NCBI GenBank assembly: GCA_023436225.1
Contig: JAEZKA010000079.1
Coordinates: forward strand, 1-14,521
DNA: 14,521 nucleotides
Direction of reading: 5' to 3'
Source: Bacillota bacterium
GTDB taxonomy: Bacteria > Bacillota > Clostridia > Lachnospirales > Lachnospiraceae
The notes under the pieces are model-generated. The model had not been told where the DNA came from. It made no database searches and saw only the letters and a program-made list of their open reading frames with translations. Shown here in pieces: positions 1 to 7,742 of the stretch (position 1 is its first letter; every line of letters starts with the position of its first letter). Position numbers and translations under genes: made by a program.

Positions 1-352
1 AGCTACATCAGTATGCGGCATAGTGCCGGTACCCGAACCGGGAGTCGGAGCCACACCAGTACGAGGCATAGTGCCGATATCAGAGCCGGGAGTCGGAGTT
101 GCACCAGTACGAGGCATAGTGCCGATACCCGAACCGGGAGTCGGAGGTACATCAGTACGCGGCATAGTCCCGGTACCAGAACCGGGAGTCGGAGTTACAT
201 CAGTACGTGGCATAGTCCCGATACCAGAACCGGGAGTCGGAGTTGCACCAGTACGCGGCATAGTACCGGTACCAGAACCGGGAGCCGGAGTTACATCAGT
301 ACGCGGCATAGTGCTGGTACCAGAACCGGGAGTCGGAGTTGCATCCATACCC
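1..352 (-). repeat. Tandem 48-bp coding repeats, seven full copies plus a partial
   Basis: The marker GGCATA (plus strand) occurs at 17, 65, 113, 161, 209, 257 and 305, an exact 48-bp period. Each unit encodes 16 residues on the minus strand. Units differ by a few bases, for example Thr/Ala at the third or fifth position, Thr/Ile after GSG, and Val/Ala near the unit start. The array is more GC-rich than its surroundings and continues beyond the left edge. Because 48 is divisible by three, the array keeps spurious frames open on the plus strand. Confidence 0.95.
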
Positions 353-693
353 GACCTTGGCTGGGTAGCACCTGGACTAAGAACTCTTCCTGTGCTAGGA
401 TTATTCCTCGTTCCAGTGTTGGGCGTTGTTCTTGAAGGTGTCCCTGTACCGGAAGTCGTGGAAGGGGAAGTTGTACCTCTTCCTGGCATTGTAGAAGTAT
501 TTGGGGTGGTTCCTCTTGTCGGAGAAGAATTAGTCGGGTTCATTTGATTTGGCATGCCTGTAGGGGGAGGAACAGAGCCGGGAGTCGTGGGAGAGGGGCC
601 TCCGGGGCTTGAAATAGTCTGGTTAGTTACAGTATAATTGGGCACGCGGTATTTACGATCGTTACCGCTGCTTCTACCAATTGTATATGACAT
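1..693 (-). CDS. Pro/Thr/Gly/Ser-rich 16-residue-repeat protein, C-terminus cut by window edge
   Basis: An open minus-strand frame starts at ATG 693-691 and stays open to base 1, giving at least 231 residues with no stop reached. An AGGAG motif (701-705) lies 7 nt before the start. The N-terminus (MSYTIGRSSGNDRKYRVPNY) is hydrophilic, with no signal peptide or membrane segment. Residues about 30-113 are irregular and rich in Pro, Thr, Ser, Gly and Asn. From about residue 114, seven full 16-residue repeats follow, with the pattern xxTPTPGSGxGTMPRT, and the array continues past the edge. Such low-complexity Thr/Pro sequence without a secretion signal is seen in some spore coat or exosporium proteins, and the sporulation-like promoter upstream fits that. 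This is inference; I do not recognise a named family. It is divergent from the methyltransferase gene at 891. Confidence is high that it is coding and low for function. Confidence 0.8.
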   Translation of the reverse strand, partial: MSYTIGRSSGNDRKYRVPNYTVTNQTISSPGGPSPTTPGSVPPPTGMPNQMNPTNSSPTRGTTPNTSTMPGRGTTSPSTTSGTGTPSRTTPNTGTRNNPSTGRVLSPGATQPRSGMDATPTPGSGTSTMPRTDVTPAPGSGTGTMPRTGATPTPGSGIGTMPRTDVTPTPGSGTGTMPRTDVPPTPGSGIGTMPRTGATPTPGSDIGTMPRTGVAPTPGSGTGTMPHTDVA

Positions 694-721
694 ATAAGTA
701 CTCCTAAGCTTTTTTATTACC

Positions 722-747
722 AATATATGCATCTAATGTATTGTTGT
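722..747 (-). promoter_or_regulatory. Candidate sporulation (SigK/SigE-like) promoter of the repeat-protein gene
   Basis: Read on the minus strand, AC (747-746) is followed after 16 nt by CATATATT (729-722). This resembles the SigK pattern AC-N16-CATANNNTA except for the last A, and the SigE -10 box CATACANT with one mismatch. Transcription would start near 715, leaving a short leader that contains the AGGAG at 701-705 and the ATG at 693. The motifs are short, so chance occurrence is possible. Confidence 0.4.
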
Positions 748-794
748 GAGGCTAGCAGTGGAACAATATTAAGATAAAATTTATAATAATTTGG

Positions 795-823
795 TTGTAC
801 TATCTTAGAAAAGACATTAAAAT
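795..823 (+). promoter_or_regulatory. Weak candidate sigma-A promoter for the 891-6877 operon
   Basis: TTGTAC (795-800) and TAAAAT (818-823) are separated by 17 nt. The -10 box matches five of six consensus bases, but the -35 box matches only about three. It is the best placed candidate in the divergent 694-890 gap, about 60 nt before the methyltransferase start. Confidence 0.3.
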
Positions 824-890
824 AGATTAGGATGAATTTTTACCATAGTTTCCTGAAATAAGGGAAGAATATAAGGAATGGAAATGTAAG

Positions 891-2084
891 ATGGATATAG
901 CGATCACCAAGGCTTTTGAGGATACCATAGATATAGATCTGGTTCAGGCAATTATAAGTAATTCTTCAGATAAGAATAGGATTATCAAAGTTAAGCTTCG
1001 CCCGGTAATGGTTAAAAAGGAGCTTTTATTTCAGGCATCCGAGTATATCGGACAGCAAATATTTCACAGTAATTATAATAAGAAGGAGCTTATGGCTAAG
1101 CTCCCGGAATGGTTTGATGGATTGTTACATCAGGCAGAGATAATAACCAAACAGGGAAAGGTAACAATTCTGATAAGTAAGAAGGGCAAAGCCACTGTAA
1201 ATTACAAGCTGACTAACAATAACCTGTATAGTGACAATGCAAAGAATATAACCGACTCAGATACTTACGAAGAATTATATCATAATAAAAAGAAGAATTA
1301 TATTTTGCGGGAGGGTACACCTCTTCCATTTTTAATAGACCTTGGTGTTATGACTAAGGAAGGTACGGTTGTAAAGGCCAAGATGGACAAGTTTCGCCAG
1401 ATCAATCGTTTTCTTGAATACATTGAGGACGTTTTGCCGTTTTTAAGTCAGGAGAGAGAGCTTACGATATTAGACTTTGGATGTGGCAAATCATATCTTA
1501 CATTTGCTTTATATTATTATCTTAAGATAATGAAGGGCTACCGGATTAATGTAATAGGACTTGACTTGAAATCAGAGGTAATTAAGAAGTGCAATCAGCT
1601 TAGTGAAAAATATGGATACGACAAGCTGCGATTTCTGGAAGGAGATATCGCTTCCTATAGTGGCAGCAATAATGTTGATATGGTGGTTACCCTGCATGCT
1701 TGTGACACAGCAACGGATCATGCACTATACAAAGCGGTGAGCTGGGGCGCGCAGGTGATTTTGTCTGTTCCTTGCTGCCAGCATGAACTTAATAAGCAGA
1801 TTGACAATGATATTTTAAAACCGATTCTAAAATATGGTATTGTAAAGGAAAGAATGGCTGCGCTTATAACAGATGCCTTAAGAGCTGAGTTATTAGAGGC
1901 TAAGGGATATAAGGTACAGCTTTTGGAATTCATTGATATGGAGCATACCCCGAAAAACATCCTGATACGAGCAGTCAAGCGCACTAAGACAGGTAAGGAA
2001 TCGGATGATATTCCGGAAAAATTATCTGAGTGTATGGGTTTTTTAAAGGTAGAACCTTGTTTACTGCGATTATTTAAAGAATAA
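891..2084 (+). CDS. Class I SAM-dependent methyltransferase (Methyltransf_32-like)
   Basis: This 397-residue protein has an uncharacterised N-terminal region (about 1-185) and a C-terminal Rossmann methyltransferase domain. The SAM-binding motif I is ILDFGCGKSYLT (D195, GCG 197-199). An acidic GLDLK strand end follows. The family signatures are LHACDTATDHAL (268-279) and SVPCCQHE (292-299). The combination of HACD and PCCQH is what I associate with the Methyltransf_32 family, which includes the methyltransferase part of human GSTCD; the substrate of this group is not known to me. The protein is predicted soluble and cytoplasmic. ATG 891 is the first usable start, because the nearby ATGs at 878 and 884 are out of frame or run into a stop. 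The ribosome site is weak (AAGGA 873-877, long spacing). It is first in a likely four-gene operon, 53 nt before the next gene. The fold call is confident; the substrate is unknown. Confidence 0.85.
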   Translation: MDIAITKAFEDTIDIDLVQAIISNSSDKNRIIKVKLRPVMVKKELLFQASEYIGQQIFHSNYNKKELMAKLPEWFDGLLHQAEIITKQGKVTILISKKGKATVNYKLTNNNLYSDNAKNITDSDTYEELYHNKKKNYILREGTPLPFLIDLGVMTKEGTVVKAKMDKFRQINRFLEYIEDVLPFLSQERELTILDFGCGKSYLTFALYYYLKIMKGYRINVIGLDLKSEVIKKCNQLSEKYGYDKLRFLEGDIASYSGSNNVDMVVTLHACDTATDHALYKAVSWGAQVILSVPCCQHELNKQIDNDILKPILKYGIVKERMAALITDALRAELLEAKGYKVQLLEFIDMEHTPKNILIRAVKRTKTGKESDDIPEKLSECMGFLKVEPCLLRLFKE

Positions 2085-2127
2085 ATGGTTTTATAGACAA
2101 GTATCCTTGATAAGCTAGATTTGTTAT

Positions 2128-2140
2128 GGAGGTCAGAGTG
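2128..2140 (+). promoter_or_regulatory. Ribosome binding site that decides a GTG start
   Basis: GGAGG (2128-2132) is followed after 5 nt by an in-frame GTG (2138-2140). The upstream in-frame ATG (2126-2128) overlaps this GGAGG and has no Shine-Dalgarno sequence of its own. The GTG is therefore the better start, and the ATG appears to be part of the ribosome site. Confidence 0.7.
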
Positions 2141-4687
2141 TTAAAATATATTTATCGAGTGATCATATTAATAGCGGTTTTTATAGGTGCGCTATATTAT
2201 TTCAGTGGTGACATTAAGGTGGTTGTATTTGATGTTAACAACACCACTGAGATGGAGAATGCGACGTTTCCTTTGGTTACAATAAAATCAGGAGTTAATA
2301 ATATTAATTTGCTTCACGGCTATAGTACGAATCTGGCTGCCAATAAGTTAAGAGAATCAGTAATCCCCCTTGGTATGGATAAATCTTTTGAGGTTGTAAT
2401 TAACGAAGAGAATTATGATATTAAGAAGCTGAATTATGAGGTCAGAGAATTTGTGGGAAATACTTTGATAGAGACAGATTCAGTTAGCGTATTCGAGGAG
2501 GATGGAAAGAAGAAGAAGGCTAAGGTTAAGCTAAAAGCAGCTTTGCTTCCTGAGAAAGAATATGCTGTAAAAATAACTCTGATTACAAGTAAAAGTGAAA
2601 AGCTATATTATTATCAGAGGATAAAAATATATGAGAAGGCCTTTCTGGAAGAAAAGCTTAAATTTATTTTGGATTTTCATGATTCTATTATGGATAAGAC
2701 AAAAGCAGAGAGTATCGCAAAGTATTTAGAGCCTTCCAGTAGTGCGGATAATACCACTCTTGCTTATGTAAATATTAATTCAGGGTTTGAGCTGATTACC
2801 TGGGGGGATTTAAAGCCTGTTATACTGACTGAGATTGTCCCTTCCATCCGTGAAATATATACAGACACTGCCTCCGTCGAATTGGAATATTATATGGAGG
2901 CTGAGGTTGCCGGAGTATTGGAACAATATCATGTAACTGAGTTTTATCGGGTACGCTATTCTTCGGAAAGAATGTTTTTACTTAATTATGAGCGTTGTAT
3001 GGAATCCTTATTTAATGTAAATCTGGCAAGTGTTACACAAAGTGAATTCAAGCTTGGAATTACCTCGGATAAGGAGATATCTTCTTTGACCTCTATGGAT
3101 AAGATGAAGTTTGCCTTTGTAAGAAATAACGAGCTGTGGTTTTATGATTTGGAGAATAATATCATAACCAAGGTGTTTTCCTTCCGTCAGGATGGTACAG
3201 ATTATCTTAGAGGCTTGTATGATCAGCATAAGATCCGCATCCTAAATATGGATGCAGAAGGTAATCTCGACTTTATAGTATATGGCTATATGAACCGTGG
3301 ACAATATGAGGGAAGAGTTGCAATCATTCTATATCGGTTTGTTCGTACCGAAAACAGGATTGAAGAATTAGTATATATTCCGATTGAGGAGCCTTATCAG
3401 ACCTTGAAGGAGAACTTAGGCGAACTGACCTATGTTAATTCTAAGGAAGTATTCTATTTTCATATTTATAATAATATTTATGCATATAATCTGATTACAA
3501 GAGAACTAAAGGAGATAGCAAATAACATTACGTCGAATCAGGTAGTACTTCTTAAGTCGATAAATTATGCTGCTTGGCAGGAGAATTCTGACCCTAAGTT
3601 AAATAAAAGTATACGAATTATGAATCTTGAAACAGGTGCCGAAGAGGCTATAGAAGCGAAACCAGGATATACCATTCGACTTATGGATGTAATAAATACA
3701 AATCTTATTTATGGCTATGTATTGGAGGAAGATATATCTCAGGTGATGGATGGTAGTATTATGGCACCGTTAAGCACGATTGAGATCGCCTCAGTTGACA
3801 AACAGATTTTAAAAAGCTATAGTAAATTAGGCTATTATATTTCGGGACTAAAAGTAAAGGATAATATAGTAGAGCTTCGAAGAGTACAAAAGATCAATGA
3901 AAATGGGCGCTTAGCTTATGTTTATACTGATCAGGACTATATAATGAATCAAGTTAAGACAGAAGAGAAGTTAATCGGCGTTACCCCCCGAGTGACTGAT
4001 CAGGCGTTAACAGAGTATTATATGTCTCTTCCGGAAGGATTTGTAATGAATCAGCTTCCGAAGGTTATGGGTACTGATAACACAATTATCACGGAGGATC
4101 CTACGATCAGGCTTCCGAACGATGAACAGGAGCAATTATATTATTATCCTTATGTTAGTGGTGGTATTAGGGGGGCTTATTCAAATGCTTCCGATGCCAT
4201 AGCGATTGCCAGAGATAATATCGGAGTGGTTTGGAATAACAAACAACAGCTGATCTGGGAGAGGGGGATAAAGTCCACAAAGAATACGATAATGGATTTT
4301 GAGAATATGTCGTGGTCAGCCTCCTCAGAAAATACGATGGAGACCTGTATCAAATTAATACTGAACTACCAAAAGGTGAATATAGCTGCAGATAAGTTAA
4401 CGTTGAAAGACAGCTCTGCCTATGATGTATTAAAAAAATATTCTAAATACACACCGATTCGATTGACAGGAATTACTCTAGATGATGCACTCTATTATGT
4501 ATCAAAGGGCAGGCCCGTTATTGCTATGACAGATGTAACGAATGCGATTATTATTTACGGTTATGATGCATTTAATATAATGGTAATTGATCCGCATACA
4601 AGTACAACCAAGAAGATCGGAATAGGAGATAGTGCAAATATGTTTGCAGATGCGGGTAATGTGTTTTTATCCTATCTAGAACAGTAA
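2138..4687 (+). CDS. Membrane-anchored protein with propeller-like middle and degenerate C39-like peptidase domain
   Basis: This is 849 residues from GTG 2138, or 853 from ATG 2126. A single hydrophobic segment (about residues 4-20, YRVIILIAVFIGALYYF) follows a short basic start and suggests one N-terminal anchor with the remainder outside the cytoplasm. The region before about residue 315 is beta-rich and unrecognised. Residues about 315-645 contain repeated short strands such as NNELWFYDLENN and NNIYAYNLITRE, suggesting a beta-propeller. The last ~140 residues resemble the papain-like C39 fold: a helix ENTMETCIKLILNY, then GRPVIAMTD, NAIIIYGYD and VIDPHT. Aligned by eye, the catalytic Cys position is Thr (a Cys lies four residues later, at 737) and the His before the IIIYGYD strand is Asn (802). 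Asp818 of IDP remains. It is probably a binding domain rather than a protease. It lies within the operon, 34 nt before the M29 peptidase gene. The overall function is unknown. Confidence 0.75.
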   Translation: MLKYIYRVIILIAVFIGALYYFSGDIKVVVFDVNNTTEMENATFPLVTIKSGVNNINLLHGYSTNLAANKLRESVIPLGMDKSFEVVINEENYDIKKLNYEVREFVGNTLIETDSVSVFEEDGKKKKAKVKLKAALLPEKEYAVKITLITSKSEKLYYYQRIKIYEKAFLEEKLKFILDFHDSIMDKTKAESIAKYLEPSSSADNTTLAYVNINSGFELITWGDLKPVILTEIVPSIREIYTDTASVELEYYMEAEVAGVLEQYHVTEFYRVRYSSERMFLLNYERCMESLFNVNLASVTQSEFKLGITSDKEISSLTSMDKMKFAFVRNNELWFYDLENNIITKVFSFRQDGTDYLRGLYDQHKIRILNMDAEGNLDFIVYGYMNRGQYEGRVAIILYRFVRTENRIEELVYIPIEEPYQTLKENLGELTYVNSKEVFYFHIYNNIYAYNLITRELKEIANNITSNQVVLLKSINYAAWQENSDPKLNKSIRIMNLETGAEEAIEAKPGYTIRLMDVINTNLIYGYVLEEDISQVMDGSIMAPLSTIEIASVDKQILKSYSKLGYYISGLKVKDNIVELRRVQKINENGRLAYVYTDQDYIMNQVKTEEKLIGVTPRVTDQALTEYYMSLPEGFVMNQLPKVMGTDNTIITEDPTIRLPNDEQEQLYYYPYVSGGIRGAYSNASDAIAIARDNIGVVWNNKQQLIWERGIKSTKNTIMDFENMSWSASSENTMETCIKLILNYQKVNIAADKLTLKDSSAYDVLKKYSKYTPIRLTGITLDDALYYVSKGRPVIAMTDVTNAIIIYGYDAFNIMVIDPHTSTTKKIGIGDSANMFADAGNVFLSYLEQ

Positions 4688-4721
4688 TATATATTATTAA
4701 TAAACACAAGGAGACAAAAAT

Positions 4722-5840
4722 ATGGATGAGAGAATTAAAGTATTAGCACGTAATTTAGTAAATTATTCAATGAAGGTAAAACAAGGTGATAAGGTATATA
4801 TTCACCATATCGGTGCATCAACACAGGACCTTGCAAGACAGCTTGTTAAGGAAGTTTATAAAGTGGGAGGAGTTCCCTTTGTTCATTATACCGATGTAAG
4901 GCTTCAGAGAGAAATACTGTTAAATTGTACAGAAGAGCAGATGTCCTTAATGGCAAAGATTGATGGTGCTGAGATGGAACAGATGGATTGCTATATAGGA
5001 GTTCGTGGAACAGAAAATGTATCCGAGCTTGCCGATGTTCCCGCAGAAAAGATGAAGATTTACGAGACCTATTATGCAACACCGGTTCATCATAACATTC
5101 GTGTTCCTAAGACTAGATGGGTTGTACTCCGTTACCCGAATGCAGCTATGGCTCAGCTTTCCAATACCAGTGTAGAGTCCTTTGAGGATTTCTATTTCAA
5201 TGTATGCTGTCTAGATTATGCTAAGATGGGTGAAGCTATGAAGCCCTTGGTAGAGCTGATGAATCGTACGGATCGTGTGAAAATTGTGGGACCCGGAACT
5301 GATTTAAGCTTCTCGATTAAGAATATTCCTGCAGTACCCTGCGATGGAGAACGCAATATCCCGGACGGCGAGGTATACACTGCTCCGGTTCGTGAATCCA
5401 TAAATGGTACCTTAAGTTATAATACTCCCGCGGTATTCCAGGGCTTTACCTATGAGAATATTTGCTTTACGTTTGAGAACGGCAAGATAGTTAAGGCTAC
5501 TGCAAATGATACTGATCGAATCAATCATGTACTTGATACAGACGAAGGTGCTCGTTATATTGGAGAATTTGCGATCGGTGTTAACCCTTATATCTTAAAG
5601 CCGATGAAGGATACTCTGTTTGATGAGAAGATTATGGGATCCTTCCATTTTACACCTGGAAATTGCTATGAGGATCAAGCTCCGAACGGTAATCACTCTG
5701 CTATTCACTGGGATCTGGTTTGCATTCAGACTCCTGAATATGGCGGTGGCGAAATCTATTTCGATGATGTATTAATTCGTAAGAACGGCCGTTTTGTAAT
5801 AAAAGAATTGGAATGCTTAAACCCTGAGAATCTAATCTAA
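4722..5840 (+). CDS. M29 family metallo-aminopeptidase (AmpS/PepS type)
   Basis: The 372-residue product matches thermophilic-type aminopeptidases of family M29, cytoplasmic dinuclear-metal enzymes that remove N-terminal residues from peptides. It has the usual N-terminal domain (DERIKVLARNLVNYSMKVKQGD) and a C-terminal metal domain. The expected ligands are visible: E217 (DGEVYTAP), E282 (YIGEFAIG), H309 (GSFHFTPG), Y316, and H329/D331 (AIHWD). It is slightly shorter than the roughly 410 residues common in the family, but no motif is missing. AAGGAG (4708-4713) lies 8 nt before ATG. It sits 34 nt after the C39-like gene and 20 nt before the glycosyltransferase, so co-transcription is likely. 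No signal peptide is seen. Family assignment is confident; the natural substrate is unknown. Confidence 0.92.
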   Translation: MDERIKVLARNLVNYSMKVKQGDKVYIHHIGASTQDLARQLVKEVYKVGGVPFVHYTDVRLQREILLNCTEEQMSLMAKIDGAEMEQMDCYIGVRGTENVSELADVPAEKMKIYETYYATPVHHNIRVPKTRWVVLRYPNAAMAQLSNTSVESFEDFYFNVCCLDYAKMGEAMKPLVELMNRTDRVKIVGPGTDLSFSIKNIPAVPCDGERNIPDGEVYTAPVRESINGTLSYNTPAVFQGFTYENICFTFENGKIVKATANDTDRINHVLDTDEGARYIGEFAIGVNPYILKPMKDTLFDEKIMGSFHFTPGNCYEDQAPNGNHSAIHWDLVCIQTPEYGGGEIYFDDVLIRKNGRFVIKELECLNPENLI

Positions 5841-5860
5841 GGAAGGAGCAGGAAAAAAGC

Positions 5861-6877
5861 ATGAAACTTTTAACAGCAGCGATACCCTGCTATAATTCAG
5901 CTGCATACATGCACCATGCTATTGACACCTTGTTGAGTGGCGGGGAAGAGATGGAGATAATCATTGTTAATGACGGCTCCATAGATGATACACAAAAGAT
6001 CGCTGAGGAATACCAGGCAAGATATCCCAGTATTATCAAAGTGATCTATCAAGAAAATGGTGGACATGGCGAAGCGGTTAATACAGGTCTTGCCAATGCG
6101 ACCGGCTTATACTTTAAAGTAGTGGACAGTGATGATTGGGTAAATGAAAAGGCGTTAGCTCAGGTGATGGAGGTTCTTAAGAACCTGATTGCCGACGGTA
6201 ACAGTCCTGACCTGTTCCTGGCAAACTATGTATATGAGAAAGTGGATGCGAAGAAAAAAAAGGTGATTAATTATCATAGGGCTTTACCTGAGAATCGTAT
6301 CTTTACCTGGAATGACATCATGCATTTCAGACAGAGCCAGAATATTCTCATGCATTCCACAATATATCGTACCAAATTGCTAAAGAGTTGTGGAATTCGC
6401 CTGCCAAAGCATACCTTCTATGTGGATAACATCTTTGTATATCAGCCTTTACCCTATGTAAAGACCATGTATTATATGGATGTGAATCTCTATCGGTATT
6501 TTATTGGTAGATCGGATCAGTCTGTGAATGAGCAGGTCATGATTAAAAGAATTGACCAACAGCTGAGAATCACCAAGATAATGATAGAATCTCATAATCT
6601 GCAACAATTAAAAAGTAAAAAGCTTCAAAAATATATGATTAAGTACCTGTCTATGATGATGGCAGTCAGCAGTGTATTCCTAATCAAGGAGGACACAGAG
6701 GAAAGTCTGAATAAAAAACAGGAGTTATGGGATTATTTGAAGAATTATGATAAATGGCTTTATCGTCGAATTCACTCCCAGATTCTTGGTCAGTCGATGA
6801 ATCTTCCAGGAAAGTTTGGACGTAGATTGGTAGAGCTGGGGTATAATATCATAAGAAAGATATATGGTTTTAACTAA
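5861..6877 (+). CDS. Family 2 glycosyltransferase (GT-A fold)
   Basis: This 338-residue protein begins directly with the GT2 nucleotide-sugar fold: AAIPCYNSAAYM (6-17), IIIVNDGSIDDT (33-44) and the metal-binding KVVDSDDW (D89, D91, D92). The segment NGGHGEAVNTGLANATG is the usual helix before the DxD motif. D189 in FYVDNIF is in the place of the usual ED catalytic base. The C-terminal part (about 230-338) is helical and basic, with no convincing membrane spans, so it is probably a soluble or peripheral cytoplasmic enzyme. It would transfer a sugar from a nucleotide-sugar donor; donor and acceptor cannot be read from the sequence. AAGGAG (5843-5848) is 12 nt before ATG. It is last in the likely operon and converges with the PAP2 gene, with one hairpin between them. 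Confidence 0.9.
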   Translation: MKLLTAAIPCYNSAAYMHHAIDTLLSGGEEMEIIIVNDGSIDDTQKIAEEYQARYPSIIKVIYQENGGHGEAVNTGLANATGLYFKVVDSDDWVNEKALAQVMEVLKNLIADGNSPDLFLANYVYEKVDAKKKKVINYHRALPENRIFTWNDIMHFRQSQNILMHSTIYRTKLLKSCGIRLPKHTFYVDNIFVYQPLPYVKTMYYMDVNLYRYFIGRSDQSVNEQVMIKRIDQQLRITKIMIESHNLQQLKSKKLQKYMIKYLSMMMAVSSVFLIKEDTEESLNKKQELWDYLKNYDKWLYRRIHSQILGQSMNLPGKFGRRLVELGYNIIRKIYGFN

Positions 6878-6918
6878 ATTATCCGGTGGATGAGACTAAA
6901 ATAAATTAATGCTTCAAT

Positions 6919-6965
6919 AAAAAAACAGCCGTAGTGCAATGCTTAATGCAAAGCTCTACGGCTGT
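6919..6965 (-). terminator. Intrinsic terminator of the PAP2 gene, possibly bidirectional
   Basis: A perfect 10-bp inverted repeat, ACAGCCGTAG (6925-6934) and CTACGGCTGT (6956-6965), encloses a 21-nt loop. On the minus strand it is followed directly by seven T residues (6925-6919), which makes a good terminator 17 nt after the PAP2 stop. On the plus strand the following sequence is only weakly T-rich, so termination of the glycosyltransferase operon here is possible but less certain. Confidence 0.88.
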
Positions 6966-6981
6966 CTGATTCTAATAATAA

Positions 6982-7662
6982 TTAGCTGAGATTTTTGGAA
7001 AGCTCCTGCTTAGCCTTTGTAAATCCTCTTAGTCGGTTCGGCGTATATACCACAATATAAAGTATGATGCTGAGTACTAATGCCCCGAAAATATCCAAGA
7101 TGGAATGTTGCTTTAAAAAAACTGTGGATAGACAGATCGAAACAGTCAACAGTAAAGCAGAGTACTGAAGCCAGGCAATATGGCGAAGCTTTTCACTGCG
7201 GTTGATGGCAATCATCGCACCGATGGAATTGAGTACATGAATACTAGGAAATACATTCGTCGCAGTATCTAAGGAGTAGATTGAGGATAACATATCGATA
7301 AAAATATTACTTCGTCCTAAGGATGCTAAATCTACTCTTAGATAATGACCATTTGGCCATATAGTATAAATAATCAAACAAATCGTCATACCGGAAAATA
7401 GGAAAGCACAGCATTTATAAAAATCCTGTTTTGATGTAAGCAGAAAATATGCTACCGTAACCGCAATGTATGCAAACCATAATAAGTAGGGTATGATAAA
7501 AATCTCATTAAAAGGAATGAGATCATCCAGTCTGGAATAGATCGGATGAAACTTCGTGGTTACTGTTCGCTCCAGATAAGTGAACCAAAGGAGATAAACA
7601 AAAAAGTAGGATAGTATCCATCCATGCTTATATTTTATTATGAAATTCTTTAAAAACTTCAT
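6982..7662 (-). CDS. PAP2-superfamily membrane phosphatase
   Basis: This 226-residue integral membrane protein has about six hydrophobic segments (roughly 15-30, 53-75, 83-101, 140-153, 162-180 and 190-206). The PAP2 motifs are present in shortened form: PSIH (139-142) corresponds to PSGH, and STVFLKQHSILD (179-190) corresponds to SRxxxxxHxxxD with T180 in place of the usual Arg. The key His142, His186 and Asp190 are kept. A basic first motif is not obvious. The layout fits the PAP2_3/inositol-phosphorylceramide-synthase-like branch, which acts on lipid phosphates or lipid head groups at the membrane. Its substrate here is unknown. AAAGG (7672-7676) lies about 9 nt before the ATG. It has its own promoter and terminator and is convergent with the glycosyltransferase operon. 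Confidence 0.82.
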   Translation of the reverse strand: MKFLKNFIIKYKHGWILSYFFVYLLWFTYLERTVTTKFHPIYSRLDDLIPFNEIFIIPYLLWFAYIAVTVAYFLLTSKQDFYKCCAFLFSGMTICLIIYTIWPNGHYLRVDLASLGRSNIFIDMLSSIYSLDTATNVFPSIHVLNSIGAMIAINRSEKLRHIAWLQYSALLLTVSICLSTVFLKQHSILDIFGALVLSIILYIVVYTPNRLRGFTKAKQELSKNLS

Positions 7663-7691
7663 TAATCATCAACCTTTCTTAAGAGCACCAA

Positions 7692-7733
7692 TGTGCGAGT
7701 TCCGTTTATTTTCAGGCCACTGTGCGAGTTCCG
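7692..7733. repeat. Direct repeat of a 13-mer in the PAP2 mRNA leader
   Basis: TGTGCGAGTTCCG occurs at 7692-7704 and again at 7721-7733, 29 bp apart start to start. On the minus strand both copies fall inside the predicted 5' leader of the PAP2 gene, between the leader hairpin and the ribosome binding site. The function is unknown; it may be a protein or RNA binding site, or part of a dispersed repeat. Confidence 0.85.
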
Positions 7734-7742
7734 CGGTTCTTT

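Noticed and set aside
13..547. Two overlapping plus-strand open frames rich in PVPEPGVG or RTGSRS repeats
   Set aside because: They are shadows of the minus-strand repeat gene: the 48-bp period keeps all frames open, neither has a ribosome binding site, and the minus frame has the proper start and continues through the non-repetitive part.
843..850. CATAGTTT as a SigE-like -10 box before the methyltransferase gene
   Set aside because: No matching -35 element at 16-18 nt; the nearest ATA is 19 nt away and the box itself matches poorly.
1718..1984. Minus-strand open frames opposite real genes (also 3008-3229, 4846-5082, 5216-5401, 8406-8609, 8713-8919, 11871-12143, 12724-13089, 13561-13905) and a plus-strand one at 13958-14152
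   Set aside because: Each lies inside a well-supported gene (or over spoVT/mazG) in another frame, without recognisable domains.
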